Made by a program: the position numbers and the translations under genes. The notes under the pieces are model-generated. The model worked only from the letters and a program-made list of their open reading frames with translations, searched no databases and was not told where the DNA came from. Shown one piece after another: positions 23,820 to 31,920 of a stretch of 34,599 nucleotides of DNA; within the stretch, counting starts at the first letter, position 1, and every line of letters begins with the position of its first letter. The stretch is from a virus. The stretch spans positions 1-34,599 of the IMG/VR virus record IMGVR_UViG_3300050821_023958. One strand, written 5' to 3'.

Positions 23820-24377
23820 TCAGCCCTGGTAGACGGGTCCGCCGGCGTCGGTCCAGTCGGTGCCCATCGGGGCCCACATGCCGGGCGGCACGTCGGCCTG
23901 GAGGGCGCCGGTGCGCGGGTCGAGCCGCGTGTTGGAGTCCGCGCCGGTGAAGACCGCCGGGATCCGGTTGATGACGGTGCCGGTCTCAGACCCGATGCCG
24001 GGTGCGACGGCCGGGTCGAGGAGGATCGTGCCGGACCGGACCGCGTTGAGGATCTGCATCGCGTTGGTGTAGGCGATGAAGACCGGGCTCGTGTTCTCGA
24101 TCGCCTTGTATTTCAGGTACGTTTTGGCGGCCCAGAACACGGCCAGGTCGAGGGTCAGGTCATGCAGGATCGGGGGCGGGTCCGCCTGCCCGGTCGACCC
24201 GTCGTACACGTTCCCCGCGTAGACGCTGACCCGGTTGGAGGCGGCGTACAGGGCAAGCTCAAGCTGCTGGTCGGTGAGCTGCGCGGCGGTGCCGGTCCCG
24301 GAGTCGGTGCCGGACATCACCTGCCGCAGGTCCTCCACGGAGGCGTACAGGGTGCCGGACGCGACGGGGCCGGTCAC
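23820..24377 (-). CDS. Head-tail connector (gp6-like adaptor)
   Basis: This 185-residue, largely helical protein has the pattern of phage head-tail adaptors: YASVEDLRQVMSG, LTDQQLELALYAASNRVSVY, then LHDLTLDLAVFWAAKTYLKY. These proteins sit between portal and tail. GTG 24377 overlaps the upstream stop (GTGA), matching operon style. Longer frames upstream read Arg-rich sequence and are not used. The position before the gp10-like and terminator genes fits. Confidence 0.78.
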   Translation of the reverse strand: MTGPVASGTLYASVEDLRQVMSGTDSGTGTAAQLTDQQLELALYAASNRVSVYAGNVYDGSTGQADPPPILHDLTLDLAVFWAAKTYLKYKAIENTSPVFIAYTNAMQILNAVRSGTILLDPAVAPGIGSETGTVINRIPAVFTGADSNTRLDPRTGALQADVPPGMWAPMGTDWTDAGGPVYQG

Positions 24378-24565
24378 GGGACGGCCCCGGACAGGATCCA
24401 GGCGGCGAACCCGCCGAACGCCCACGACCACGCCGGGACGGTGCCGACCGTGTCACCGCCGGACGCGAACGCGGCGAGCACGAACAGGCCCGCGCCGATG
24501 ACGAGCAGGATGAGGGACAGGGAAACCTTCATGACAGGCCGCTGCGGCGGTGCTGGCGGGGTCAT
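24374..24565 (-). CDS. Small two-helix membrane protein
   Basis: This 63-residue protein has two hydrophobic segments at about residues 14-34 (VSLSLILLVIGAGLFVLAAF) and 44-62 (VPAWSWAFGGFAAWILSGAV). A holin is possible by size and topology, but it lies inside the head-joining genes with no endolysin beside it, so I do not call it one. ATG 24565 overlaps the upstream stop (ATGA). The in-frame ATG at 24532 (MKVSLSL) is an alternative. Confidence 0.65.
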   Translation of the reverse strand: MTPPAPPQRPVMKVSLSLILLVIGAGLFVLAAFASGGDTVGTVPAWSWAFGGFAAWILSGAVP

Positions 24566-24837
24566 GTGCTCTCTCCGGTCAGGTCAGCGGCGGCGTCCTG
24601 CGTTTTCCCGTTGCCGCGGGGTTTGCGGGGGGCGGGGTCCGCGGCGGGTGCGGCGGGTTCGGCGGCCGGGCGGGATGTGGCGGTGGCGCCGAGCGGCACG
24701 AGGTTCTCGGTGCCGATGGCTTCCTCAAGTGCGGAGCCGGGCGGCACGTCGATGACCTGGCCGCGGGGCAGCCGCTGCGGTACCCCGTCCCACATGATGC
24801 GGGTGTCGGCGGTGACGACCCGGGGGCTGGCGGCCAT
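24562..24837 (-). CDS. Small phage head-region protein
   Basis: This 91-residue protein has an N-terminal beta domain (RVVTADTRIMWDGVPQRLPR followed by GQVIDVPPGSALEEAIG) and an Ala/Pro-rich basic tail. The first part resembles the 75-residue protein two genes upstream (both pair a VTxDTxxxWD-like strand with a VVDIVPGS-like strand), suggesting related capsid-surface domains. It overlaps its neighbours by 1 and 4 bases. Function unknown. Confidence 0.65.
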   Translation of the reverse strand: MAASPRVVTADTRIMWDGVPQRLPRGQVIDVPPGSALEEAIGTENLVPLGATATSRPAAEPAAPAADPAPRKPRGNGKTQDAAADLTGEST

Positions 24838-25007
24838 CAGGCGGTCGCCTCCTGGTCGTAGACGCCGCCCCAGCAGGCCGGGGAGAACTTCGCGACGACG
24901 GCGCCGTCGGCGCGCAGGATCAGGTAGCCGTTCTCGTCGTTGTCGAACGTGTCCGCTTTGAACGCGACCGCGGCACCCGCCTGGTTGATGACCGTGATCA
25001 GCTTCAT
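24837..25007 (-). CDS. Very small phage protein
   Basis: This 56-residue protein begins MKLITVINQAGAAVAFKADT and continues with an acidic, aromatic beta region ending ACWGGVYDQEATA. ATG 25007 shares one base with the upstream stop (TGATG), so it is coupled. A longer frame upstream is Arg-rich noise. I do not recognise the family. Confidence 0.6.
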   Translation of the reverse strand: MKLITVINQAGAAVAFKADTFDNDENGYLILRADGAVVAKFSPACWGGVYDQEATA

Positions 25008-25234
25008 CAGTTGGTCACCGCCGCCCGTGAGCAGCACGCTTCGCTGCCCCGCTGGCTGGCCGGCAGGACACCCGACAGGTTCCCGGTCCCGCCGTAGGCG
25101 GCGGCCAGCAGCGAGCCGGGCACGATGTCGACGACGGTGCCGTGCTTGACGAACGTGGTCACCGGGACCCCGTTGGCGTGGCTGTCCCAGGTGACCAGGG
25201 TGTCGGTGAGGATCCGCTGCGGGTACTGGCTCAA
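25007..25234 (-). CDS. Small phage protein with TTG start
   Basis: This 75-residue protein begins (L)SQYPQRILTDTLVTWDSHAN and contains HGTVVDIVPGSLLAAAYG. TTG 25234 overlaps the upstream stop (TTGA) and has a GGTGGGGG site about 7 bases before it. No better start exists in this frame. It resembles the N-terminal domain of the 91-residue protein encoded at 24562-24837. Role unknown; likely capsid or head completion. Confidence 0.6.
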   Translation of the reverse strand: MSQYPQRILTDTLVTWDSHANGVPVTTFVKHGTVVDIVPGSLLAAAYGGTGNLSGVLPASQRGSEACCSRAAVTN

Positions 25235-25812
25235 TTCGAGACCCCCACCGCCAGGCCGGGGAACCCTGCTTCGGAGTGCGCCGCGTACGGCAGGTCGTTG
25301 ACCGGTGAGTAACCGGCGACACCGGTCGCGGGGACCGTGTTGGAGCTCGCGTAGGCGGTGCCGAGGGAGTCGCCTTCGACCAGGTCGGGGAAGTTCATCC
25401 ACGCCCACACCGGGGCACCGGAGTAGGTGAGGGTGATCGACTCGCCGTTCGGCAGCATCACCTGCGCGGGGGTGGTGGTGCCGCGGTCGGAGCCGTTCAC
25501 GGTGATGTGGGTGACGGTCCCGGCGGCGAGGATGACGGTGATGTTCTGCCCGGTCGTGTTCGGCACCGCGACAGTGCTTGAGGGGACCGCGGGGGTGAAC
25601 GTCGACCAGTACCAGGCGGGCAGCACCGAGTAGGTGATCGCGATCGTCTGCCCGGCCGCGACCGTGGCGGTGAAGTTGGTGGAGGTGGCCTGGTCGGAGC
25701 CGTTCACCGTGATGTGGGTGACGGTCCCGCCGATCACGGTGACGAACGCGGTCTGCCCGGTGCTGTTGGTGTAGGTGACGGTGCTGGCCGGTACGGCTGG
25801 CTGCGGAAGCAT
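25231..25812 (-). CDS. Virion protein with two tandem beta-sandwich repeats
   Basis: This 193-residue protein contains two copies of a roughly 65-residue domain. Each has a VPxSTVxxxNxTGQ start, a GTVTHITVNGSDxxT hairpin and an xITxTYSxxPxWxW end. The repeats share a 38-base DNA stretch with one mismatch (25485-25522 and 25692-25729), so the duplication is recent or conserved by conversion. A C-terminal tail of about 45 residues follows. The same domain appears in the 209-residue protein at 26447-27076. Likely a capsid decoration or surface domain. ATG 25812 shares a base with the upstream stop. Confidence 0.65.
   Translation of the reverse strand: MLPQPAVPASTVTYTNSTGQTAFVTVIGGTVTHITVNGSDQATSTNFTATVAAGQTIAITYSVLPAWYWSTFTPAVPSSTVAVPNTTGQNITVILAAGTVTHITVNGSDRGTTTPAQVMLPNGESITLTYSGAPVWAWMNFPDLVEGDSLGTAYASSNTVPATGVAGYSPVNDLPYAAHSEAGFPGLAVGVSN
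25485..25729 (-). repeat. 38-bp direct repeat pair within one gene
   Basis: Positions 25485-25522 and 25692-25729 match at 37 of 38 bases. They encode the conserved GTVTHITVNGSD hairpin of the two tandem beta-sandwich domains. The bases between the copies are more diverged, so the hairpin is the best-conserved part. Confidence 0.8.
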
Positions 25813-26423
25813 CAGTTGCTCAACCCCCAGTGGTTGTGGCCTACGTTGTCGGTGCCGTCGATCCAGGCGCGGACATTGGCGGACAGAAGGGCGTAGAGGG
25901 GACCCGCGTTGTCGAGCCACATCGGGGTGCCGGCGAGGAACGTCACGGGGAACGGCCCCGGTGACCATTCCGGCGGGGAGCCGGGCCCGGTCCAGGTGAC
26001 GGTCCCCCGGTTGTCACCGGATATCAGCGGTGTCACAGTCAGGCTGGCCGCGTACACGCTGCTCGCCGACCCGATAGCGATGTTCTTGACCGCTACCGCC
26101 GCGTTCGCCTCGAGGTAGGCGGTGACGGCGGGCTGCGGGAACGACGCGATCGTGGCGGTGTTCACTGAGGTGGCCAGCAGCGCCGCGCCGTTGTAAAGCC
26201 CGAAGTTGTTCACGTCCCCGGCCGCGGCGGCGGCCTGAAGCTGCGCCGTCCAGCTGACCAGGAACGTGCCCGGGCCGACTGTCTGACTGGTGACCGAGGT
26301 GCCCGCGGCGGGGGTCGCGGAGGTGGTTCCCGTTGTGGTGACACCGGGTCCCGCGGCGGGGTAGCCGGGTGTCCCGGCGGGGATGGTGACGTCGCCGGTC
26401 AGCACGTACCTGCCGAGCGTCAC
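25812..26423 (-). CDS. Phage structural protein, beta-rich
   Basis: This 203-residue protein begins (V)TLGRYVLTGDVTIPAGTPGY. Its first half has Thr/Gly-rich strands (GPGTFLVSWTAQLQ) and it ends DNVGHNHWGLSN. GTG 26423 has a strong GGAGGAGG site 6 bases upstream. An earlier GTG lies inside that site and is unlikely to be used. It resembles virion surface or minor head proteins encoded between capsid and connector genes in actinophages. Exact role unknown. Confidence 0.65.
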   Translation of the reverse strand: MTLGRYVLTGDVTIPAGTPGYPAAGPGVTTTGTTSATPAAGTSVTSQTVGPGTFLVSWTAQLQAAAAAGDVNNFGLYNGAALLATSVNTATIASFPQPAVTAYLEANAAVAVKNIAIGSASSVYAASLTVTPLISGDNRGTVTWTGPGSPPEWSPGPFPVTFLAGTPMWLDNAGPLYALLSANVRAWIDGTDNVGHNHWGLSN

Positions 26424-26446
26424 GGGCGTCACCTCCTCCGGGCGGG

Positions 26447-27076
26447 TTAGTAGCTGGTCTGCGGGACGGCTTCGACGCCGGACAGCACCGGGGACGCCTG
26501 CGCGACGGTCACGCTCACCGCGGAGCCGTGTGAGGCGTTCAGCGCGCCGACGGGCACGGACGTGCCGGTGGGGGTGCCGTTGACGACGACCACGTCGGAG
26601 GTTCCGGCGGGGTCGACGATCAGCACCTGACCCTGGGTGAAGGCGGTGCCCCACGCGGTGAACGGCAGCGCCGTGCCGCCTGCGGTCACGGAACCGCTGG
26701 TGGCGGGCAGCGCCCACGCCATCGTCGGCTGCGTCGTCGCCCAGGTCACTGAGATCGTTCCGGCGACGGGGACGAGCACGGTCCCGGAGGTCTGCCCGGT
26801 GGCGACACTGTTCACGGTGATCGCGGTGACCCCGCCCGCGTTCCCGATGGTGGCCGCGACGACGGTGCCGCTGCTGTTGGTGTAGACCGTGTTGTTGACC
26901 GGGGAGGCGTTCGGGACGGTCACTGTCGCGGCGGCGAGGGTGAACGGCCATTCGCAGCGGGCACACCGGAACGTCAGGGCCGCGTTCGGCAGGAACGGGG
27001 CCGGGAACCAGCAGCGGGGGCACCGCAGTTGCGCTACCTCCGCTGGCTGGATCGTCGCCGGCGTGTATGTGGCCAT
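26447..27076 (-). CDS. Zinc-ribbon plus beta-sandwich virion protein
   Basis: This 209-residue protein has an N-terminal CxxC-x15-CxxC zinc-ribbon motif (LRCPRCWFPAPF and FRCARCEWPF, C19, C22, C38, C41). One beta-sandwich domain of the type duplicated in the 193-residue protein follows (TVYTNSSGTVVAATIGNAGG, VTAITVNSVATGQ). A second beta region follows (QGQVLIVDPAGTSDVVVVNG). A metal-binding ribbon fused to a surface-type domain is unusual for a head-region gene. ATG 27076 has few alternatives. Role unknown. Confidence 0.68.
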   Translation of the reverse strand: MATYTPATIQPAEVAQLRCPRCWFPAPFLPNAALTFRCARCEWPFTLAAATVTVPNASPVNNTVYTNSSGTVVAATIGNAGGVTAITVNSVATGQTSGTVLVPVAGTISVTWATTQPTMAWALPATSGSVTAGGTALPFTAWGTAFTQGQVLIVDPAGTSDVVVVNGTPTGTSVPVGALNASHGSAVSVTVAQASPVLSGVEAVPQTSY

Positions 27077-27079
27077 GGG

Positions 27080-27649
27080 TTACTGGGCCCTGCGGCGGCT
27101 GCGGGAGGGCGGCAGGTCCATCGCGTCGACCGGCCGTTCCTGCAGCTGGTCGGCCATCTCCCCGGGGGCTGCCGTGGCGGCTCCCTCGGTTTCGGGGGCG
27201 CCGCCGTCGTCGATGACCTCGATGCGGGAGGAGCCTTCCGGGTCGGGGCGGGGCAGCTCCGAGCCGGGCGGCGGGACCGCGGGCCGGAACAGGCGCCCGG
27301 ACACGTGGCGGGGCAGCAGCCGCGGCAGCGGCTCACGGGACCCGTCGGGGCCGGACAGTTTCCGGATCACCGGCACCTGCCGGCCGTCGCGGGTGCCGTG
27401 CCGCTCGAACTGGCGGGCTTCCTCCTCGGTGAGGTAGATGATCTCCCCCGGGTACACGAGGTCGGTTTGCCGGTCCTTGTCGCCGCGCCTGGGGACCGAC
27501 AAGGCGATCAGCGCCTCGTAGGCGTCCCCGATCCGCGCCGTGGGCGCTTTCCCCGCCGAGTGGCGGGCGAGGAGACCTTCGAGGGTTTTCTGCTCGCCGG
27601 CGGACAGCGGCGTGAGCGGCTCAGCGGGCGCGGCGGTGTCGGCTACCAT
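27080..27649 (-). CDS. Phage head-region protein, charged
   Basis: This 189-residue protein is hydrophilic and Pro/Arg/Glu-rich. A short conserved-looking block YPGEIIYLTEEEARQFERHG lies at about 66-85, and the tail is disordered and basic (LPPSRSRRRAQ). Similar unknown proteins occur after the major capsid gene in actinophages. It overlaps the 84-residue gene by 7 bases. A head-completion role is possible, without direct support. Confidence 0.62.
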   Translation of the reverse strand: MVADTAAPAEPLTPLSAGEQKTLEGLLARHSAGKAPTARIGDAYEALIALSVPRRGDKDRQTDLVYPGEIIYLTEEEARQFERHGTRDGRQVPVIRKLSGPDGSREPLPRLLPRHVSGRLFRPAVPPPGSELPRPDPEGSSRIEVIDDGGAPETEGAATAAPGEMADQLQERPVDAMDLPPSRSRRRAQ

Positions 27650-27897
27650 GCCGGGCTCTGCGGGAAAGTGAGGGTCTGGACCTGCGTGTTCGCGTTCATC
27701 GTGTTCAGCGGGTACTGGCTGGTCACGGTGAGCGGGTAGGAGTACGGCTGCGGGGCCGTGGGGTAGAAGCTGTGGGCGCAGACGCAGACGTGCGCGGCCT
27801 GCGCGGCGCGGAGCTGGGCGACTTCCGCCTGGAGCTGCCGGACGGCCTCAGCCACGCCGTCCGGGTCAGGGGTTTCGCCGGTGGCTACTGCAGACAT
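27643..27897 (-). CDS. Small protein downstream of the major capsid gene
   Basis: This 84-residue protein begins MSAVATGETPDPDGVAEAVR with a short coiled coil (LQAEVAQLRAAQAAH). The tail is rich in Tyr, Pro and Thr and includes VCVCAHSFYPTAPQPYSYPL. ATG 27897 lies 5 bases after the major capsid gene. It could be a minor capsid-associated protein. I do not recognise the family. Confidence 0.6.
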   Translation of the reverse strand: MSAVATGETPDPDGVAEAVRQLQAEVAQLRAAQAAHVCVCAHSFYPTAPQPYSYPLTVTSQYPLNTMNANTQVQTLTFPQSPAW

Positions 27898-27902
27898 GAG
27901 CG

Positions 27903-28814
27903 CTACACCCCGCTCAGCAGGCAGATCGCCAGCGGCTGGTCCAGGCCGATAGCGCTGGACCGCTGCGTGTCGGACCGCCACGCCTTGTTCGTCTCCTGCC
28001 GGTACAGCGGCCCGGCGAGGAACGGCAGTTCGTCGGCGAAGAAGCCGCAGCGGTGCCGCTGCATGATGATCGCGTTCCCGGCCGGCACCTGGCGGCTGAC
28101 CAAAACATCCAGGTTGAAGATCTTGTTCGGCAGCACACCGGTGTACTGCAAGTTTTCCGACGCGATATCGCCGATATATGGCGCCGCGAATGTGCTGCTT
28201 TGAAGCAGCGTGTTTTTGGTGCCGTGGTTAATGATCAAGGTATCGGCCTCGAAGCCGAGCCACTGCGTAACGCCAGAAGGCGAAACTATGTTCGCGTTCT
28301 CGACGAGGTACACGCCCTGCGCGATGTCGGCGCGGGTCGTCGCCGAAGCGGACGCCCACGGGTTCGCGACGGCCAGCGTCTGGATGGACGCGTTCGCGAC
28401 GACCGCAGAGTAGAACGCCGTGTTCCAGCTGTAGACCATCGTGTTCTTGACCTGCAGCAACTGCCGCGTCACAGGGTCGATGGTCTGCCGGCGCCGCATC
28501 TCGTCCGACACCATGATCGCCATGGCGCGCTCATGGCTGAACACCACGCGCGGCACGCCGATCGACGTCGGCACGACGGGCACTTCACCGAACTCAGGGC
28601 GGATTTCGGGGAAGTCGTCGGCGTACAGCGGCGTCGACTCGCTGTACCGGACAGCGCCGGACGGGGCCGCGCCGCCCATCCGCAGCACCGAGTCCATGAT
28701 GAACTCGTTCTGCGTGATGTCGAGGATGAGCGCCGGGATGACCAGGGGGTCTTTCAGCAGCTCGTTGACGGTGATTCTCGGGGCATCTGAGTACCCGCGT
28801 GCGCCGGTTGGCAT
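27903..28814 (-). CDS. Major capsid protein (HK97 fold type)
   Basis: This 303-residue protein follows the protease/scaffold and decoration genes, the classic capsid order. Sequence support includes FSHERAMAIMVSDEMRRRQT (spine-helix-like), MVYSWNTAFYSAVVANA and DTLIINHGTKNTLL, then VLVSRQVPAGNAIIMQRHRC (P-domain/A-domain strands typical of HK97-like coat proteins). It ends near LAICLLSGV. The short N-terminal arm agrees with scaffold function being supplied by the separate protease/scaffold gene. Confidence 0.88.
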   Translation of the reverse strand: MPTGARGYSDAPRITVNELLKDPLVIPALILDITQNEFIMDSVLRMGGAAPSGAVRYSESTPLYADDFPEIRPEFGEVPVVPTSIGVPRVVFSHERAMAIMVSDEMRRRQTIDPVTRQLLQVKNTMVYSWNTAFYSAVVANASIQTLAVANPWASASATTRADIAQGVYLVENANIVSPSGVTQWLGFEADTLIINHGTKNTLLQSSTFAAPYIGDIASENLQYTGVLPNKIFNLDVLVSRQVPAGNAIIMQRHRCGFFADELPFLAGPLYRQETNKAWRSDTQRSSAIGLDQPLAICLLSGV

Positions 28815-28828
28815 CTCTCAGTTCCCCT

Positions 28829-29395
28829 CTAGAAAACCCGGGCCCGGCCCAGGAAGTAGTAGGCGTTGCCCTGGCCGCCGATCTGCTGCGTGAGCATCGC
28901 GCCCGACACGCCGCCGGGGTGGGTGCAGCGGGCGACGATGGTGTTCGGGGTGAACGACGTGATCGCGGTGGACGTGAAGAACGGGGTGCCGGCGATGCCG
29001 GTCACGCAGCCGGCGACGACGTGACCGGATGTGCCGGTGCCGATCACCAGCAGTTCCCCGGGCGCGGCCGGGCCGCCGTACCACACCCAGATGTCGACGC
29101 CGCCGTACCAGACGGACACGTAGTCGCCGAGGACCGAGATGTCGATCAGCGGCTCGCCGTAGCTGTTGGCGGCGCCGGTCTGGGTGGTGATCACGTTCGC
29201 GTCGGTGCCGGCGACGCCGATCACGTTGGTGACACCGGTCGCCGCGGCGGACTCGCCGCCTGGCGCGACCGCGACCGTGAGGTCCGTGGTCCCTGCCGTG
29301 ATGGTGTTGGGGACCAGGAACTGGCCACCGTAGATGAGCCCCGCAGCCTGGTAGTTAGCCGGGCCGGTCTTGTAGTGCGGCAGGACCGCAGTCAT
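28829..29395 (-). CDS. Capsid decoration / cement-like protein
   Basis: This 188-residue protein is beta-rich and located between protease and major capsid protein, where decoration proteins are encoded. Segments such as GGQFLVPNTITAGTTDLTVA, VNVIGVAGTDAN-like VTNVIGVAGTDANVITTQTG and VSVWYGGVDIWVWYGG match DUF2190-like cement domains in layout. It ends with a small glycine/tyrosine tail (NAYYFLGRARVF). Function is inferred from position and style. Confidence 0.75.
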   Translation of the reverse strand: MTAVLPHYKTGPANYQAAGLIYGGQFLVPNTITAGTTDLTVAVAPGGESAAATGVTNVIGVAGTDANVITTQTGAANSYGEPLIDISVLGDYVSVWYGGVDIWVWYGGPAAPGELLVIGTGTSGHVVAGCVTGIAGTPFFTSTAITSFTPNTIVARCTHPGGVSGAMLTQQIGGQGNAYYFLGRARVF

Positions 29396-29407
29396 CGCGG
29401 CAGCCTC

Positions 29408-29611
29408 CTAACTTCCGTTGGAAATGCCGGCGGATTCGCCGAGCTGGTCGTGCATGGTGCTGCTGCTGACGGCGCGGAGGTTCCCGGCGCCGATCGCGGT
29501 CACCTCGGCGGCGGACAGCTCCAGGACCTGCGTCTTGGTGACGGTCCGGGCGGGCTGCGTGTACCCGGAACCCGCGACCGTGGCTGTCGTGACCACCACG
29601 TAGCGGGCCAT
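29408..29611 (-). CDS. Small phage head protein
   Basis: This 67-residue protein begins MARYVVVTTATVAGSGYTQP. It is beta at the start, with a short helix (LELSAAEVTAIGAGNLRAVS). Similarly small proteins occur between the protease and decoration genes in other actinophages. Its ATG overlaps the protease stop by one base, so it is coupled. Function unknown. Confidence 0.65.
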   Translation of the reverse strand: MARYVVVTTATVAGSGYTQPARTVTKTQVLELSAAEVTAIGAGNLRAVSSSTMHDQLGESAGISNGS

Positions 29612-30915
29612 TACTTCAGGCCCGTCACAGCCTTGAACCGGTCCACCAGGGCGTCCCGGCTGGTGGCCTGCGCCTCGTCGCCGGCGTCGTCCGGCTCATC
29701 CATCGGCGAGCCCATCTCGGCGCTGAGGTCGAGGAGGCGGGCCTGGCGGGCGTACTCGGTCAGGACCCGGCGGGTGATCGCCCCCGCGTCGACGGTCTTG
29801 CCGTTCGCGAGTTCCACCGCATGCCCGGCGCCTTCGAGCAGCGGCCGCGCCAGCTCGGTGATGTACGGGGGGACGCCGAGGTCGGCGAGGCGCCGCTTCT
29901 CCGCCTGGTAGTCCTCCTCCCGCAGCCGCGCGGTGACGACCGACAGTTCCCTGGCGGTCTCCTCCTGCCTCGCGTTCGCCAAATCGATGGCGAACTGGGC
30001 CTCGGCGGACAGTCCTGCTGTCACGGGCTCCCCCTCTGGTGCGTAATCCGGGATTTCCGGCTCCCCGGCCCCGGATTCGGCCGCCCATTCGGCCTCGAGC
30101 GCGGCGAGTTCCTCATCCGACATGGCGTCGATCGCGGCGGCCAGCGCACTGAACTCGTCGCCTTCCTCGCCGTCGCCGTCCTCGCTGTCCTCGTCGTCTT
30201 CGGGGGCGGTGAGCGCTTCCAGCTCCTCCGGGGTGACGACCGTGCCGCCCGCCGCGAGCGCGTCGAGAACGTCATCGGGCAGCGCGAGCAGCTGCGTCAG
30301 CCGCTGCCTGTCCGCGTCGGTGAGGCTGTTCAGGTCCGGCATGCCGTCTGTCCCTTCGGGGGGCTGGGTGATCTGGCTGGCCGGCGCGTCGCCGGCGAAG
30401 TGCGCTGCGGACAGGTCAATCACCTGGTCCGGTTCCGGGGTGGCGGCCTCGATCGCCTGCCACCCGCCCAGGCCGGGGATCCGCGGGTCGAGGGTGCCGA
30501 GGACATGCTGGATCGCGGCGGGGAACCGCGCGCCGTCGCTGCGGGCGTAGTCCTCCACGATCCGGGCGGACACGCCGAGTTTCGGGTTCGCGGCGAGGAC
30601 CTGCTCCCCCTCGGGGGTGAGCTGCGCGGTGATCCAGAGACCGTCGTCACCGAGTTCCATCGCGGTGATCTCACCGCGGGTGCGTTCCGGGTCGTTGGTG
30701 TGCGTGTTCTGCGCGTCGGCGAGCTGGAACGGCACCTGGTCGTAGGCGCCGTCGTGGAACGCCTGCACGAGCCGGCCGAGATAGTCGCGGGTGAAGTGCA
30801 GCAGCCGCCCCTTGTACTCGACGTCACCGACGGGCAGCACTTTCTTGCGCCATATCCGGTTGCCGAGTTCCACGGCGGGTGAGCCGTGGAACGGGGTGAG
30901 GACCGCTGCGGTCAC
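29611..30915 (-). CDS. Capsid maturation protease fused to scaffold (Mu I-like)
   Basis: This 434-residue protein has an N-terminal protease domain (about 1-150) and a long acidic helical scaffold. Protease landmarks are H72 in NTHTNDPERTRGE and S116 in PKLGVSARIVEDYARSDGAR, with AIQHVLGTLDPRIPG after them, a pattern I know from actinophage Mu-I-like proteins. Residues about 220-290 are very acidic (PEDDEDSEDGDGEEGDE). A charged helical region then runs to the C-terminus (RRLADLGVPPYITELARPLL). The fused scaffold would be degraded during head maturation. No portal gene lies upstream, unusual for this order. Confidence 0.85.
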   Translation of the reverse strand: MTAAVLTPFHGSPAVELGNRIWRKKVLPVGDVEYKGRLLHFTRDYLGRLVQAFHDGAYDQVPFQLADAQNTHTNDPERTRGEITAMELGDDGLWITAQLTPEGEQVLAANPKLGVSARIVEDYARSDGARFPAAIQHVLGTLDPRIPGLGGWQAIEAATPEPDQVIDLSAAHFAGDAPASQITQPPEGTDGMPDLNSLTDADRQRLTQLLALPDDVLDALAAGGTVVTPEELEALTAPEDDEDSEDGDGEEGDEFSALAAAIDAMSDEELAALEAEWAAESGAGEPEIPDYAPEGEPVTAGLSAEAQFAIDLANARQEETARELSVVTARLREEDYQAEKRRLADLGVPPYITELARPLLEGAGHAVELANGKTVDAGAITRRVLTEYARQARLLDLSAEMGSPMDEPDDAGDEAQATSRDALVDRFKAVTGLK

Positions 30916-30916
30916 G

Positions 30917-31885
30917 TCAGCTGGCCTTGCCGAACGCGCCGGGCCGCGTCTTCTGGCTGTTCCGCGCGAACGCGAGCGCCCGCGCGGCGGGGAACCCGCG
31001 GGCGAGCAGCTTCTTGTAGATCGCCTGCCCCTTCGCGGTCAGCCCGTTCGCATCCGAGTCGCTGTCACCGCCTGCGGTGGTCATGCGGGGCCCGTCGCCG
31101 CTGGCGCCCGCGGCGGGGGTGGCGAACGCGGCGGACCGCATGGCGGGGATGCCGTAGCTGGCCATCAGCGGGGTCTGCACCGGCTCGGGCCGCAGCGGCG
31201 TGTCCTGCGGCCGGACCGCCGAGCGGATCGCCCCGTTCCACGTGCCGACCGCCTCCATCAAGGCTGTGCGCTGATGGTCGCGGGGCGTCAGGTCCCGGCC
31301 GTTGACGGAGGCGAGCCACTTGCCTTCGGGGGTCCTGCGAAGCGACGCGATCGTCGCGCCGCCGTTGCGGTGCCGCAGCACCGCGGTGCCGTCCTCGCCA
31401 CGTTTCACCAGCACGTCCATCGGGCCGTGGATGGGGCGGCGGACTGTCCCGGTCGCGAGTTCCACCGCGCTGCGGGTGCTGGCGAGGGCGTGCGCGGCGC
31501 CGCTGCGGACGGTCAGCGGCACACCGTCACGGACCGCGCCGGTACCCGGGGCGGGGGTGCGTAGCTCACCGGGCTGCGTGTCCAGTGATGCGCCGCTCGC
31601 ACCGAACCGGTTCGCGGGCCCGGAGTAGTTGCACTCGGGGCAGGTGAGGGTCAGGCCCTGTTCGTCCTTCGCGGTTTCGGCGAGGTAGATGCCGAGGTCA
31701 GGGTTCGCGAGGGACTTGCCGTGCGAGAGGCGGCCCATGCCGCCGGCGCCGTACTTTCGCCGGCCGATCCAGGCGGCGAGCGCGTCGGGGTTGCTGGCAC
31801 CGCGGGCCGCGAGGTGCGCGGACAGCTTGCGGAAGCGGGTGCCGGTGCCGAGTTTGGGTGCGGTGGCGAAATCCAGGGATGCCAA
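30917..31885 (-). CDS. Capsid-associated protein, first gene of the leftward late operon
   Basis: This 322-residue basic protein begins MASLDFATAPKLGTGTRFRK. It has an N-terminal conserved block (LAAWIGRRKYGAGGMGRLSH) followed by a cysteine pair (LTCPECNYSGP). A disordered Pro/Thr/Ala region follows, and the C-terminus reads AKGQAIYKKLLARGFPAARA. The first block recurs in actinophage proteins encoded near the capsid protease. The gene starts about 50 bases downstream of the palindromic late promoter and is therefore the first gene of the 25-kb late operon. Function unknown. Confidence 0.72.
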   Translation of the reverse strand: MASLDFATAPKLGTGTRFRKLSAHLAARGASNPDALAAWIGRRKYGAGGMGRLSHGKSLANPDLGIYLAETAKDEQGLTLTCPECNYSGPANRFGASGASLDTQPGELRTPAPGTGAVRDGVPLTVRSGAAHALASTRSAVELATGTVRRPIHGPMDVLVKRGEDGTAVLRHRNGGATIASLRRTPEGKWLASVNGRDLTPRDHQRTALMEAVGTWNGAIRSAVRPQDTPLRPEPVQTPLMASYGIPAMRSAAFATPAAGASGDGPRMTTAGGDSDSDANGLTAKGQAIYKKLLARGFPAARALAFARNSQKTRPGAFGKAS

Positions 31886-31920
31886 CGGGTTGCCTTCCCG
31901 GCTGGCACCCCTGCCTAGCG

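Noticed and set aside
24374-24565. Holin call for the two-helix protein
   Set aside because: Size and topology fit, but it sits among head-joining genes with no endolysin nearby and no dual-start signature.
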